Positions 1-9,080 of a DNA stretch of 46,330 bases are shown here, in pieces. This DNA is from an uncultured Bacteroidota bacterium (GTDB taxonomy: Bacteria; Bacteroidota; Bacteroidia; Chitinophagales; Chitinophagaceae), in assembly GCA_903926855.1 (NCBI GenBank), contig CAIYKV010000020.1, positions 1 through 46,330 of the forward strand, given 5' to 3'. The position numbers and the translations under genes are program-made. Under the pieces are notes generated by a model, which was not told the origin of the DNA, made no database searches, and was given only the letters and a program-made list of their open reading frames with translations. Each line of letters begins with the position of its first letter. Position 1 is the stretch's first letter.

Positions 1-17
1 ACTAATTGATTTTCAAT

Positions 18-1211
18 TTACATTTTACCTGGATATATTTTTAAAGCTTCTTCGAGACAATCCATTGCTTTATTTATATCATTTAAATTTAATACGTATG
101 CTAGTCTCACTTCCTGCCTACCTAATCCAGGCGATCCGTAAAAACCTGTGGCTGGTGCCAGCATCACTGTCTGGTCCTGGAAAGAAAAACTTTCCAAAAG
201 CCATTGACAAAAAATATCTGCATCATCGATAGGCAATTTGGCCATTGCATAAAATGCCCCACCCGGGTTTGGGCAGAAGACTCTTTCCATTGCATTTAGG
301 CGTTTCACAATCAAATCTCTTCTGGATTTATATTCTGCCTTGGTAGTATCAAAATAATCGGCAGGCAGATCAATAGCTGCTTCTCCTGCAATCTGGGCAA
401 AACTGGGTGGACTTAATCTCGCCTGTGCAAATTTCATCGCTGCATCCAATACGGATTGATTTTTAGTAATAAATGCACCAATCCTTCCACCGCAGGCACT
501 GTATCTTTTACTAATGGTATCCATTAAAATTACATTGTCATCTACTCCCTCCAAATGCATAGCGCTGATCTGTTTTCCTTCATAACAGAATTCACGATAA
601 GCCTCATCAGAAAATAAATAGAGATTGTATTTCAGGATCATTTTACGTAACTGCTCCATCTCTCCCTCGGTATATAAATAGCCAGTTGGATTATTGGGGT
701 TACAGATGACAATTGCTTTGGTTTTAGGCGTGATTTTTTTTTCAAATTCCTCAATGGGAGGCAAGGCAAACCCATTTTCTATATGTGAGGTTACGGGAAC
801 TACCGTAACACCTGCCGCAACAGCAAATCCATTATAGTTCGCATAGAAGGGTTCTGGTATGATGACTTCATCACCCGCATCCAAACAGGTCATAAATCCA
901 AACTGGATTGCTTCACTGCCCCCTGTGGTTATAATGATCTGGTTGCTATTGATATTGATGCCAACACTTTTATAGTATTCGACAAGTTTTTTCCGATAGC
1001 TTTCATTGCCTGCGCTATGACTATACTCCAGTACTTTGAAATGACTGTTTCTTACCGCATCCAGTACCATTTTAGGAGTTTCAATATCGGGCTGACCAAT
1101 ATTCAGATGGTATACTTTGGTGCCTCTTTTTTTGGCAGCTTCTGCATAGGGCACCAACTTCCGTATGGGCGAAGCAGGCATGGCTTGTCCGCGTTGACTG
1201 ATTTCTAACAT
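18..1211 (-). CDS. Class I/II pyridoxal-phosphate aminotransferase
   Basis: A 397-residue fold-type I PLP aminotransferase of the aspartate/aromatic aminotransferase group, which moves an amino group between an amino acid and a 2-oxo acid in the cytoplasm. Visible signatures are NPNNPTG at residues 171-177, the PLP-contacting Asp202 (SDEAYREF), and the Schiff-base Lys235 within DTISKRYSACGGRIG. The length is normal and both ends are present. The start is fixed by a promoter -7 box (TATCTTTG) four bases before the ATG, so the mRNA is probably leaderless. It is transcribed alone, downstream of the terminator of the DUF1573 pair. The exact substrate (aspartate, aromatic or other) cannot be decided from sequence. 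Confidence 0.93.
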   Translation of the reverse strand: MLEISQRGQAMPASPIRKLVPYAEAAKKRGTKVYHLNIGQPDIETPKMVLDAVRNSHFKVLEYSHSAGNESYRKKLVEYYKSVGININSNQIIITTGGSEAIQFGFMTCLDAGDEVIIPEPFYANYNGFAVAAGVTVVPVTSHIENGFALPPIEEFEKKITPKTKAIVICNPNNPTGYLYTEGEMEQLRKMILKYNLYLFSDEAYREFCYEGKQISAMHLEGVDDNVILMDTISKRYSACGGRIGAFITKNQSVLDAAMKFAQARLSPPSFAQIAGEAAIDLPADYFDTTKAEYKSRRDLIVKRLNAMERVFCPNPGGAFYAMAKLPIDDADIFCQWLLESFSFQDQTVMLAPATGFYGSPGLGRQEVRLAYVLNLNDINKAMDCLEEALKIYPGKM

Positions 1212-1215
1212 ATAG

Positions 1216-1247
1216 CAAAGATAACAGGGTGATCAACTTGCACAAAA
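1216..1247 (-). promoter_or_regulatory. Bacteroidetes-type promoter of the aminotransferase gene
   Basis: On the minus strand TTTTG (1247-1243), a 19-base spacer and TATCTTTG (1223-1216) match the Bacteroidetes sigma-A consensus. The start codon begins four bases after the -7 box, so the transcript should start at or next to the A of the ATG. The -33 element lies in the T-tract of the upstream terminator. Confidence 0.75.
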
Positions 1248-1253
1248 CAAAAA

Positions 1254-1279
1254 AAACGCAACCTGAGTGGGTTGCGTTT
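1254..1279 (-). terminator. Rho-independent terminator of the DUF1573 pair
   Basis: A perfect 10-bp stem (1254-1263 with 1270-1279) with a 6-base loop is followed on the minus strand by a T-run. It lies 26 bases past the stop codon of the second DUF1573 gene. Confidence 0.85.
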
Positions 1280-1305
1280 CAATTTAATTATCGATAGAGA
1301 AATAT

Positions 1306-1674
1306 TTATTTAACCTCTTCCACTACCCCTTTGATAGTAAGTTCAATTGGGGGAAGAATATTGGCAAATTTTACAGTTACTTTTTTACTGAATTCACCTG
1401 GACTTTCCGCATTGTAGGTGACTTTAATATCACTGGATTTACCTTTCATGATTGGTGCCTTACTATATTCAGGTGTTGTACAACCACATTCTGCGGTAGC
1501 CACTTCAACTACCACAGGCTTGGAAGATGTATTTGTAAAACTGAAGACAAAAGTTGCTGGTACATGCTGTTTAATCTTACCAAAATCATGACTGGTAGTT
1601 TTAAAAGCAATATCCGATTGTGCAAAAAGACTGGAACTAATCAATAGAAAAAAAAGTACTAGGTTCTTCTTCAT
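1306..1674 (-). CDS. DUF1573 domain protein, short
   Basis: A 122-residue exported protein with an N-terminal signal peptide (MKKNLVLFFLLISSSLFAQ) and one DUF1573 domain, an immunoglobulin-like beta-sandwich common in Bacteroidota. The family's cysteine motif is present as ECGCTTPEYSKAPI near residues 63-76. The molecular role of DUF1573 is not established. The gene is 23 bases downstream of a second DUF1573 gene on the same strand, so the two form an operon ending at the terminator at 1254-1279. Confidence 0.88.
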   Translation of the reverse strand: MKKNLVLFFLLISSSLFAQSDIAFKTTSHDFGKIKQHVPATFVFSFTNTSSKPVVVEVATAECGCTTPEYSKAPIMKGKSSDIKVTYNAESPGEFSKKVTVKFANILPPIELTIKGVVEEVK

Positions 1675-1697
1675 AGAAATGTGAATTGATCGATGAT

Positions 1698-2171
1698 TTA
1701 GTTTTTATCAGATTTGCCTTTTACCGGTGCAGCAGCATCTTGAGCTACCGGTGCCGGAGCTGGAACAGTTACGCCGGTAAGTGTAACCCTCTTGGTAAGT
1801 CCCTTGTCAAAAAAGATATCAGTAATCTTTGTATACTGGCCATTTTGCCCACCGTTAAAAGTAATATTCACTTTTGTAGTTTCTCCAGGCCCAAACTTTT
1901 GATTAGGAACAAAATTTGGGGTGGTACAACCACAACCTGCTTTTGCTGTAATCAATGTTACCGTATCCTGACTAATGTTCTTGATGAATACAACAAATTC
2001 AACGGGCTTACCAAAAATGCTCTGTCCTGCATTATATTCTGCGTTTTTGAACTCTAAAACTTTATTAATATCCACTGGTGGGGTAGCTGGTGTGGCGGGT
2101 GCGGCAGCTGTTTGTGCATAAGTTGCAAAGGCAACAACCACAAAGCTGAGTAAAAGGACTATTTTTTTCAT
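1698..2171 (-). CDS. DUF1573 domain protein, long
   Basis: A 157-residue exported protein with a signal peptide ending near TYAQ, a short Ala/Pro/Thr-rich linker (about residues 20-33), and a DUF1573 domain carrying the GCGCTTPNF motif. The C-terminus is another Ala/Pro stretch ending in a basic tail. It is a diverged paralogue of the following DUF1573 gene and the first gene of the pair. A promoter (TTGC, 19 bases, TAATTTTG) lies just upstream. Function unknown; a cell-envelope role is an inference from the signal peptide only. Confidence 0.88.
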   Translation of the reverse strand: MKKIVLLLSFVVVAFATYAQTAAAPATPATPPVDINKVLEFKNAEYNAGQSIFGKPVEFVVFIKNISQDTVTLITAKAGCGCTTPNFVPNQKFGPGETTKVNITFNGGQNGQYTKITDIFFDKGLTKRVTLTGVTVPAPAPVAQDAAAPVKGKSDKN

Positions 2172-2193
2172 ATTTTAATTTATATTTATATTG

Positions 2194-2224
2194 CAAAATT
2201 ACTGATTCCCTTCGGCTTTAGCAA
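2194..2224 (-). promoter_or_regulatory. Promoter of the DUF1573 operon
   Basis: On the minus strand TTGC (2224-2221), exactly 19 bases, then TAATTTTG (2201-2194). The start codon follows 22 bases later. This is a close match to the Bacteroidetes housekeeping promoter. Confidence 0.7.
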
Positions 2225-2360
2225 TTAACTTCAAGCCAAATCCGTGCCAGATGCGTATTTTAGACAAAATTAGAAAAATAGACTTATAAGTAGATGGGGT
2301 GATTAAAAAATGATTTTCATCTGAACCCTAAATTCCTATAGTCTATTCACTAGGTAACGT

Positions 2361-2368
2361 TATTTTTG
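2361..2368 (+). promoter_or_regulatory. Promoter -7 box of the E1 dehydrogenase gene
   Basis: TATTTTTG fits TAnnTTTG and lies four bases before the ATG at 2373, again predicting a leaderless mRNA. No convincing -33 element was found. Confidence 0.5.
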
Positions 2369-2372
2369 TTTT

Positions 2373-4763
2373 ATGGAAGAAACCCTTTTAGCAGAACACC
2401 AGAACGATATGCTTTCGTTTGAAGGTTTCAGGAATGCAATACTGTCTGATTACAGAACAGTCATTGTAAGCCGTGAGGTGAGTTTATCAGGGCGAAAAGA
2501 AGTTTTGACAGGAAAAGGCAAGTTTGGCATTTTTGGTGATGGCAAAGAAGTGGCACAGATTGCCATGGCCAAATTTTTTAAACCCGGAGATTTCAGGAGC
2601 GGGTATTACCGCGACCAGACTTTTATGTTTGCTGCAGGCCTGGCAACCGTTGAACAGTTTTTTTCACAGTTATATGCGGATCCTTTTTTAGAGAATGATC
2701 CTTTCAGCGCAGGCAGACAAATGAATGCGCATTTTGCAACCCGATTTGTGGATGATAAGGGAGACTGGCTGGATCTTGCCAACCGGAAAAATATTTCTTC
2801 TGATATGGCACCTACGGCTTCCCAGATGCCAAGAGCATTGGGGTTAGCCTATGCATCCAAATGTTTTCGGAATGCACTTCACCCTGAATTGTTTGAAGGC
2901 CTGAGTAACCAAGGTAACGAAATTTGTTTTTGTACCATCGGAGATGCCAGCACTTCTGAAGGACATTTTTGGGAAACCATTAATGCAGCAGGTGTTTTAC
3001 AGGTACCATTGGCTGTATTTGTTTGGGATGATGGGTATGGTATTTCTGTTCCTAAAAATTTTCAAACAACAAAAGGGTCTATTTCGGAGGCTTTACAAGG
3101 ACTTGAAAAGGAACCTGGTACCAATGGAATTCATATTTATAAAGTAAAAGCCTGGGATTATGCAGGTATGTGTGAAGTGTTTGAAGAGGCACTACAGAAA
3201 TTGCGAATAGATCATGTGCCTGTTTTATTTCATGTGGAAGAAGTGACACAACCACAGGGACATTCAACCAGTGGAAGTCATGAGAGATATAAAAGTGCCG
3301 AAAGACTGGAATGGGAAAAGGAATGGGATTGTATTAAAAAAATGAAAGAATGGCTTATCGAAACAGGATTGGCTAATGATGATGAGCTTTCTGAAATAGA
3401 AGCAGAAGCCAAAGAGCATGTTCGTATTAGCCGGGGAAATGCCTGGGAAAAATATATTGCACCTATTAAAGAAATGGCAGCAGATGCTGCGGATAGAATT
3501 CATGAAGTGGTGATTAATGATATTGAAGTCTATAATCATTTACAAAAAATAATCAAAGACCTACTCTCGAATAAAGAGCCTCTGCGCCGGGATGTTTTAA
3601 AAGCAGTTTCCCTAACGATGGAGTTAGCCCCCAATTCTCCTTCCATTCCTGAACTGCTCACTTATTATAATGAGCTAATCAATAATAATCGTCAGTTATA
3701 CAATACCCATTTATATAATGAAGGCCCAAGAAGTGCGCTTGAAGTGAAAGAGATAAAGCCTTTGATTGCAGAGGATGCTCCCAAGGCAAACGGTTACGAG
3801 ATCCTGAATAAATATTTTGATGCATTATTTGAACATAATCCCAAAGTATATGCTTTTGGGGAAGATGTAGGACATATAGGTGATGTGAACCAGGGATTTG
3901 CCGGTTTGCAGGATAAGTATGGATCAAGCAGGATATCGGATACCGGTATTCGGGAACTCACCATTGTGGGACAGGCAATCGGTTTGGCATTACGCGGACT
4001 TCGCCCTATTGCAGAAATTCAGTATGTAGATTACCTGTTATATGGATTACAGCCCCTTAGTGATGATGTAGCTACCACGCATTACAGAACGGCAGGTCAG
4101 CAAAGTTGTCCGCTTATCATCAGAACCCGGGGACATCGACTCGAAGGAATCTGGCATAGTGGTTCACCCATGGGAATGATCATTCATTCCTTACGCGGTT
4201 TATATGTATGCGTACCCAGAAATATGGTTCAGGCCGCAGGTATGTATAATACCCTGTTACAAGGCATTGATCCCGCCATTGTAATTGAATGTTTGAATGG
4301 GTACCGTTTGAAAGAAAAAATGCCTTCTAACCTGCTCGAATTTACCGTTCCATTAGGTATTCCGGAAGTGATCAGACAGGGAGATGATATCACCATTGTT
4401 TCGTATGGTTCTACGTTAAGAATTATTGAAGAAGCCGCTGATCGTCTTGCAAACCTGGGTATCAGTTGCGAGATCATGGATGTACAAACACTGTTACCAT
4501 TTGATATCGAGCATAAAATATTAGCCTCATTACAAAAAACCAACCGTATTATTTTTATTGATGAAGATGTACCTGGTGGTGCCGCAGCATATATGCTCAA
4601 TAAAGTAATGGAAGAACAAAAAGCTTTTCGCTGGTTAGATATCTCTCCACGTACCATCACAGCCCAGGCCCATAGACCCGGTTATGGAAGCGATGGAGAT
4701 TATTTCAGCAAACCCAATGCTGAGCAGATTATTTCGGTGATCAGGGATATGATGGCGGAGTGA
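2373..4763 (+). CDS. Fused E1 alpha/beta 2-oxoacid dehydrogenase
   Basis: A 796-residue fusion of the alpha and beta subunits of a thiamine-diphosphate E1 component of the branched-chain 2-oxoacid / acetoin / pyruvate dehydrogenase type, which decarboxylates a 2-oxoacid and passes the acyl group to an E2 lipoyl protein. The alpha half carries the thiamine-binding region starting GDASTSEG at residue 190. The beta half begins around residue 470 with the typical VYAFGEDVGHIGDV, then GIRELTIVGQAIGLAL and AEIQYVDY. The length matches fused E1 proteins common in Bacteroidota. E2 and E3 are not in the window. The specific substrate (branched-chain or pyruvate) is uncertain. Confidence 0.92.
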   Translation: MEETLLAEHQNDMLSFEGFRNAILSDYRTVIVSREVSLSGRKEVLTGKGKFGIFGDGKEVAQIAMAKFFKPGDFRSGYYRDQTFMFAAGLATVEQFFSQLYADPFLENDPFSAGRQMNAHFATRFVDDKGDWLDLANRKNISSDMAPTASQMPRALGLAYASKCFRNALHPELFEGLSNQGNEICFCTIGDASTSEGHFWETINAAGVLQVPLAVFVWDDGYGISVPKNFQTTKGSISEALQGLEKEPGTNGIHIYKVKAWDYAGMCEVFEEALQKLRIDHVPVLFHVEEVTQPQGHSTSGSHERYKSAERLEWEKEWDCIKKMKEWLIETGLANDDELSEIEAEAKEHVRISRGNAWEKYIAPIKEMAADAADRIHEVVINDIEVYNHLQKIIKDLLSNKEPLRRDVLKAVSLTMELAPNSPSIPELLTYYNELINNNRQLYNTHLYNEGPRSALEVKEIKPLIAEDAPKANGYEILNKYFDALFEHNPKVYAFGEDVGHIGDVNQGFAGLQDKYGSSRISDTGIRELTIVGQAIGLALRGLRPIAEIQYVDYLLYGLQPLSDDVATTHYRTAGQQSCPLIIRTRGHRLEGIWHSGSPMGMIIHSLRGLYVCVPRNMVQAAGMYNTLLQGIDPAIVIECLNGYRLKEKMPSNLLEFTVPLGIPEVIRQGDDITIVSYGSTLRIIEEAADRLANLGISCEIMDVQTLLPFDIEHKILASLQKTNRIIFIDEDVPGGAAAYMLNKVMEEQKAFRWLDISPRTITAQAHRPGYGSDGDYFSKPNAEQIISVIRDMMAE

Positions 4764-4802
4764 TGAATTTGAAAATTTGAAAATGTGGGAATTTGAAAAT
4801 GT
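4764..4802. repeat. Short TTTGAAAAT direct repeats
   Basis: Three copies of TTTGAAAAT (4768-4776, 4776-4784, 4792-4800) directly follow the E1 stop codon, in the gap between convergent genes. The repeat is low in GC and seems not to be coding. Confidence 0.6.
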
Positions 4803-4867
4803 TCCGGTATTAAGCCGCTACAAATAATAGCTACTACTTCATCTATTGGCCTAATTATTTATTTCCT

Positions 4868-5283
4868 TCACTCAATAAATAAACTGTTTAATTCCTGGGT
4901 GGGTATCCAGCAGGCTTCTTTTTTTCCGAACCAGCGATAACGATTTTTGGCGATCCAGTCGTAGATGGAATCCCGGATGAAACGGGGGATGACGACGAAA
5001 ATATAGAGTGAAGGCAACGGGCCGTTGAGTTTTTTTACCACTCGTAAAGCACCGGCTGATTTTGTATAAAGGATATTATTTTCCAGCAAAATAAAAGAAC
5101 CGAATTCCGTTGGGGGAAGCTGAAATTGTTGCAATACCTGCTGGCCAAACTCACTTTGCAGGGAAGCAAAATGAAATTGGTGCTTTGGATCATGTTTGAT
5201 TACGAATTGTACACTACTCTGCATAAATTACAAATACCATCAAACAATATTACCGGATGGGATAAGTTACTGGTATCTTTCAC
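4868..5283 (-). pseudogene. DCC-family thiol-disulfide oxidoreductase-like gene, frameshifted
   Basis: A DCC (DUF393) family gene in two frames. From a GTG at 5283-5281 the first frame encodes VKDTSNLSHPVILFDGICNLC, which holds the family's defining DGxCxxC motif. After TGC (5223-5221) the homology continues in another frame as QSSVQFVIKHDPKHQFHFAS and runs 117 residues to the stop at 4868. One base appears to be missing near 5221. The two frames together give about 138 residues, the usual family size. An ATG at 5224 in the second frame would make a 118-residue product without the cysteine motif, so that start is not credible. The gene is either a recent pseudogene, a sequencing error, or (less likely) read by -1 frameshifting. 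A TAACTTTA box four bases before the GTG supports that start. Confidence 0.8.
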
Positions 5284-5287
5284 TACC

Positions 5288-5295
5288 TAAAGTTA
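5288..5295 (-). promoter_or_regulatory. Possible -7 box of the DCC-family gene
   Basis: TAACTTTA on the minus strand differs at one base from TAnnTTTG. It lies four bases before the GTG, the same spacing as in three other genes of this window. Confidence 0.4.
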
Positions 5296-5319
5296 TCAAT
5301 TCCTTTACAAACAGAAATC

Positions 5320-6042
5320 TTATCCCATATTGTGAAACACTTTGTTCACATCCTCGTCCTGTTCCAGCCTTTCAATCAACTTACTTACATCTTCGGCTTC
5401 GGTATCGCTTACAGGAACTGTGGTTGTAGGTATCCATTCCAGTTCTGAACTGATAGGGCTTAGCCCTTTATCCTCCAAAGCCTTCTGCAGGTTACCAAAA
5501 TCAACAAAAGCACATCGGAGTACCAGGATAGGATTACCATGTTCATCATTACTTTCTCCCAATTCATCCAAACCATGATCAATCAGTTCCAGTTCCAGGT
5601 CATCCATATTCAATCCTTCCGGTTTCAGCTTGAATACTCCCATTTTTTTAAACTGGAAGCTCACACTGCCACTATTGCCTAAAGCACCATTTCCTTTATT
5701 AAAATGACTTTTTACGTTCGCCACCGTACGTACATGGTTATCCGTAGCGGTCTCTACCAAAAGCGCTACACCATGCGGGGCATATCCTTCATACAGAATT
5801 TCTTCATAATTACTGGTATCCTTACCCATCGCCCTTTTAATGGCCGCTTCCACACGATCCTTGGGCATACCCACACTCTTGGCATTCTGAAAGCAACGAC
5901 GTAATGCCGGGTTGGTGGCTATATCGGGTCCACCCGCTTTCACAGCAATCACAATCTCTTTTCCGATCCGGGTAAATTGCTTGGCCATCCTGTCCCAGCG
6001 GGCAAACATAGTAGCTTTACGTACTTCAAAAATCCGTCCCAT
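5320..6042 (-). CDS. YebC/PmpR family regulatory protein
   Basis: A complete 240-residue YebC/PmpR (TACO1-like) protein. The N-terminus ([22 protein letters not shown]) and the region [20 protein letters not shown] followed by AIKRAMGK are highly typical, as are the [14 protein letters not shown] and [11 protein letters not shown] segments. Family members have been described as DNA-binding regulators and, more recently, as factors that relieve ribosome stalling; which applies here is unknown. The acidic C-terminus is normal. It has its own promoter, and the frameshifted DCC gene follows after 36 bases. Confidence 0.93.
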   Translation of the reverse strand: MGRIFEVRKATMFARWDRMAKQFTRIGKEIVIAVKAGGPDIATNPALRRCFQNAKSVGMPKDRVEAAIKRAMGKDTSNYEEILYEGYAPHGVALLVETATDNHVRTVANVKSHFNKGNGALGNSGSVSFQFKKMGVFKLKPEGLNMDDLELELIDHGLDELGESNDEHGNPILVLRCAFVDFGNLQKALEDKGLSPISSELEWIPTTTVPVSDTEAEDVSKLIERLEQDEDVNKVFHNMG

Positions 6043-6081
6043 ATTGGTCGATTAAATATTGATAAGTAATTGAAAGGACTG

Positions 6082-6112
6082 CAAAATTAACGGATGCGGG
6101 TTAAGTTGCCAA
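6082..6112 (-). promoter_or_regulatory. Promoter of the yebC-like gene
   Basis: On the minus strand TTGG (6112-6109), 19 bases, then TAATTTTG (6089-6082). The start codon is 39 bases downstream. It lies between the upstream permease terminator and the gene. Confidence 0.7.
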
Positions 6113-6125
6113 CCTTATATATAAA

Positions 6126-6157
6126 AAAACAGTCACGCTGGTCGGCGTGACTGTTTT
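6126..6157. terminator. Strong terminator hairpin after the APC permease
   Basis: A perfect 13-bp stem (6126-6138 with 6145-6157) and 6-base loop. The minus strand carries a T-run after it, so it ends the permease transcript 17 bases past the stop codon. The plus strand ends in TTTT, so weak action in both directions is possible. Confidence 0.9.
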
Positions 6158-6173
6158 ACAAAATTCAAGTTAA

Positions 6174-7670
6174 TTATACTTTTAGTTTACTATTCGCCTT
6201 ACTATAGCCGAAATAAACCACCAATCCCACAATCATCCAAACAAGGGCACTTAACAGGGTTTCTTTTGGCAGAGAAACGATCATAGCGGTACAAACCAGC
6301 ATACCTAAAATAGGCACCAGCGGAACCAGCGGGGTTTTGAAAGGTCTAACCCTTCCCGGATCATTTCTTCTCATCACCCAAACACCCACACAAACCAGCA
6401 CAAAGGCAAACAAAGTTCCAATACTGGTCAGGTCTCCGGCAACACTACCCGGTATAAAAGCAGCAAATGCGCCTACGAAAAGAAATAGGATCAGATTTGA
6501 TTTATAAGGAGTCCTGAATTTGGGATGTAGGTCAGAGAACATTTTGGGTAATAAACCATCCGTTGACATGGTATAGAATACCCGGCTTTGTCCCATTAGC
6601 ATCACCAATATTACCGATGAAAAACCTGCCAGAATAGCAATGGTAACTGCTTTTGCCAGCCAACCATAGTCTTTCATATAGGTTTCAATTGCATAGGCAA
6701 CTGATGCTTCTTTACCAGATTTTACGAAATCAGTATAAGGTGCCACACCTGTTAATACATAAGAGAAAAGGATATACAGTACAGTACAAATCACTAAAGA
6801 TCCAAGAATACCTATTGGCATATCTCTTTTTGGATTTTTCGCTTCCTGTGCAGCTGTAGATACAGCATCAAAACCAATAAATGCAAAGAATACAATGGCT
6901 GCTCCGGTAAGTACACCCCCATAGCCATGCCTGAAAAAATCTGTATAACTATATAAAGATCCGTCAGGTTTCAGTGCCGGTGGTGCATCTGCAGGTATAA
7001 AATAAGGACTGTGATTTACAGGATTGATAAATTTCCATCCCACTACGATGAAAACAACCACAATTGCCACTTTAATAAAAACGATAATTGAGTTTACTAT
7101 AGCAGACTCCTGGGTTCCTTTGATCAATAAAAGAGATAATAACAATAAGATGAATAAGGCAGGAACATTCATGATACCCGTATGCATCACATTGGCAGCA
7201 TCCAGCGCTTTTTCAAAAGGGGAATGACACCATTCATACGGTATCGACCCTAGATGGTATTGTTCGAGAAGTTTATTCAAAAACTCACTCCAGGCAATGG
7301 ATACAGTAGCTGCTCCCAGTGCATATTCCAATATCAAAGCCCAGCCAATAATCCAGGCAACCAGTTCTCCCATAGTGGCATAGGCATACGTATAGGCACT
7401 ACCTGCAATAGGGATCATAGAAGCAAACTCAGCATAACATAATCCGGCAAAAGCACAGCCAATAGCGGCTACGATAAATGATAGGGTAACGGCTGGTCCG
7501 GCATGCTCTCCGGCAGCAGCTGCGGTTCTAACAAAAAGACCGGCTCCGATAATAGCTCCGATACCTAAAGCGATCAGGCTTCCGGCACCCAGGGTACGCT
7601 TCAATCCTTTTTCAGAATCAGCGGCTTGTGCCATTAAACCATCCAGTGATTTTTTTCTGAATAAACTCAT
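6174..7670 (-). CDS. APC superfamily amino acid permease
   Basis: A 498-residue integral membrane transporter of the amino acid-polyamine-organocation superfamily, cationic amino acid transporter-like. After a short cytoplasmic N-terminus (MSLFRKKSLDGLMAQ) come about 12-14 hydrophobic segments. The first holds GIGAIIGAGLFV, the substrate-binding unwound helix typical of the family, and the FIGFDAVSTAAQEAKNPKRDMPIGI segment is also diagnostic. The frame stays open upstream to 7778, but those 36 extra residues are Cys/Lys-rich and unlike a transporter N-terminus, so the ATG at 7670 is preferred. Substrate not determined. A strong terminator follows. Confidence 0.92.
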   Translation of the reverse strand: MSLFRKKSLDGLMAQAADSEKGLKRTLGAGSLIALGIGAIIGAGLFVRTAAAAGEHAGPAVTLSFIVAAIGCAFAGLCYAEFASMIPIAGSAYTYAYATMGELVAWIIGWALILEYALGAATVSIAWSEFLNKLLEQYHLGSIPYEWCHSPFEKALDAANVMHTGIMNVPALFILLLLSLLLIKGTQESAIVNSIIVFIKVAIVVVFIVVGWKFINPVNHSPYFIPADAPPALKPDGSLYSYTDFFRHGYGGVLTGAAIVFFAFIGFDAVSTAAQEAKNPKRDMPIGILGSLVICTVLYILFSYVLTGVAPYTDFVKSGKEASVAYAIETYMKDYGWLAKAVTIAILAGFSSVILVMLMGQSRVFYTMSTDGLLPKMFSDLHPKFRTPYKSNLILFLFVGAFAAFIPGSVAGDLTSIGTLFAFVLVCVGVWVMRRNDPGRVRPFKTPLVPLVPILGMLVCTAMIVSLPKETLLSALVWMIVGLVVYFGYSKANSKLKV

Positions 7671-7822
7671 AATAGAATTGGTTAGGGGTTCTTGATTAAA
7701 GTTTAGGCAAAATAGGCATTTCTTCTTTTTGCACCCCGAAAACTTTTCTAATTCGGCCATTGGCCAGCAGAAAGCCATATATCGGCAGAAATCTTATATT
7801 GCGAAACTAATTATTTGTGAAT

Positions 7823-9070
7823 ATGAGAAAATCAAACCGGCTTACCATATATATTATTCTTGCTATGTTAGTCGGTATATTACTCGGAGCCATTATTCAT
7901 GAGAAATCGTCCCCGGCTTTTATAATTTCCTTTTCAAATAATATCAAATTACTGACTACTATTTTTCTCAGGCTGGTGCAGATGATTATTGCTCCCCTGG
8001 TTTTTTCGACGCTGGTGGTGGGGATTGCCAAGCTGGGCGACCTGAAAACAGTAGGTAGGGTAGGTGGAAAAGCTATGCTATGGTTTGTAACAGCCTCTCT
8101 TGTCAGTTTATTACTCGGAATGTTGCTGGTGAACCTGTTACAGCCTGGGGCAGGGATAGATATGAGCAGTGCGGATTTTAATGGAGCAAAGGATATGCTT
8201 GGGAAAACCCAGGAATTCAATATCCAAAAATTCATTGAGCATGTGTTTCCCAAAAGTGTGATCGAGGCAATGGCTAATAACGAAATCTTACAATTGGTGA
8301 TATTCAGTATTTTCTTTGGTATTGCTACTGCAATATTGGGAGAACAGGCCAAAATTGTTGTAAGGGGGCTGGAAGCAGTATCGCATATCATCCTAAAAAT
8401 GGTAGGATATGTGATGAATTTTGCTCCAATAGGGGTATTTGGAGCAATTGCTGCAGTGATTGCTACAAAGGGTCTGGAAGTATTTATATTTTATGGAAAA
8501 TACCTGTTATACTTTATTACAGGTATTGGTGTACTATGGATTGTAATGCTATTAGTAGGGCTTGTTATATTGGGTAAACGACTTCCAGAGTTGTTAAAAC
8601 GAATATTGCCACCCATGATCGTAGCTTTTAGCACCACCAGTAGCGAATCTGTTTTCCCTAAACTTACTGATGAACTGGAAAAATTTGGTTGCAAGGACAA
8701 AATAGTAGCCTTCATCCTTCCTTTGGGTTATTCTTTTAATCTGGATGGCAGTATGATGTATATGACGTTTGCCAGCATTGCCATTGCTCAGGCATATGGG
8801 ATTCATCTTGATTTTGGAACCCAGCTTACTATGCTATTAGTGCTTATGCTAACCAGTAAAGGGATTGCAGGTGTACCCAGAGGGTCCCTGGTTGTCGTAA
8901 CGGCAACTTGCGGAATGTTTCATATACCACCGGAAGGAATTGCATTAATATTGCCTATCGATCATTTTTGCGATATGTTCAGAACTGCTACGAATGTTCT
9001 TGGAAATGCATTGGCTACCAGCGTAGTAAGTAAATGGGAAAATTCCCTCGAACCGGCTATAAAAGAGTAA
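7823..9070 (+). CDS. Dicarboxylate/amino acid:cation symporter (DAACS)
   Basis: A 415-residue sodium- or proton-coupled carboxylate symporter of the GltP/DctA/DAACS family in the inner membrane. Diagnostic regions are the serine-rich re-entrant loop (TTSSESVFPKLTDEL), the SFNLDGSMMYM segment (N-x-D-G cation site), and the last helix with PIDHFCDMFRTATNVLGNA. About eight transmembrane helices plus two hairpins are visible. A GTG at 7817 is in frame, but the ATG at 7823 (MRKSNR) is the likelier start. It heads an apparent operon with DedA (10-base gap) and an MFS gene. Glutamate/aspartate or C4-dicarboxylates are likely substrates. Confidence 0.93.
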   Translation: MRKSNRLTIYIILAMLVGILLGAIIHEKSSPAFIISFSNNIKLLTTIFLRLVQMIIAPLVFSTLVVGIAKLGDLKTVGRVGGKAMLWFVTASLVSLLLGMLLVNLLQPGAGIDMSSADFNGAKDMLGKTQEFNIQKFIEHVFPKSVIEAMANNEILQLVIFSIFFGIATAILGEQAKIVVRGLEAVSHIILKMVGYVMNFAPIGVFGAIAAVIATKGLEVFIFYGKYLLYFITGIGVLWIVMLLVGLVILGKRLPELLKRILPPMIVAFSTTSSESVFPKLTDELEKFGCKDKIVAFILPLGYSFNLDGSMMYMTFASIAIAQAYGIHLDFGTQLTMLLVLMLTSKGIAGVPRGSLVVVTATCGMFHIPPEGIALILPIDHFCDMFRTATNVLGNALATSVVSKWENSLEPAIKE

Positions 9071-9080
9071 GTAACTGATT

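Noticed and set aside
7671..7778. 36-residue extension of the APC permease
   Set aside because: It is Cys- and Lys-rich, unlike family N-termini, and the ATG at 7670 gives the usual start.
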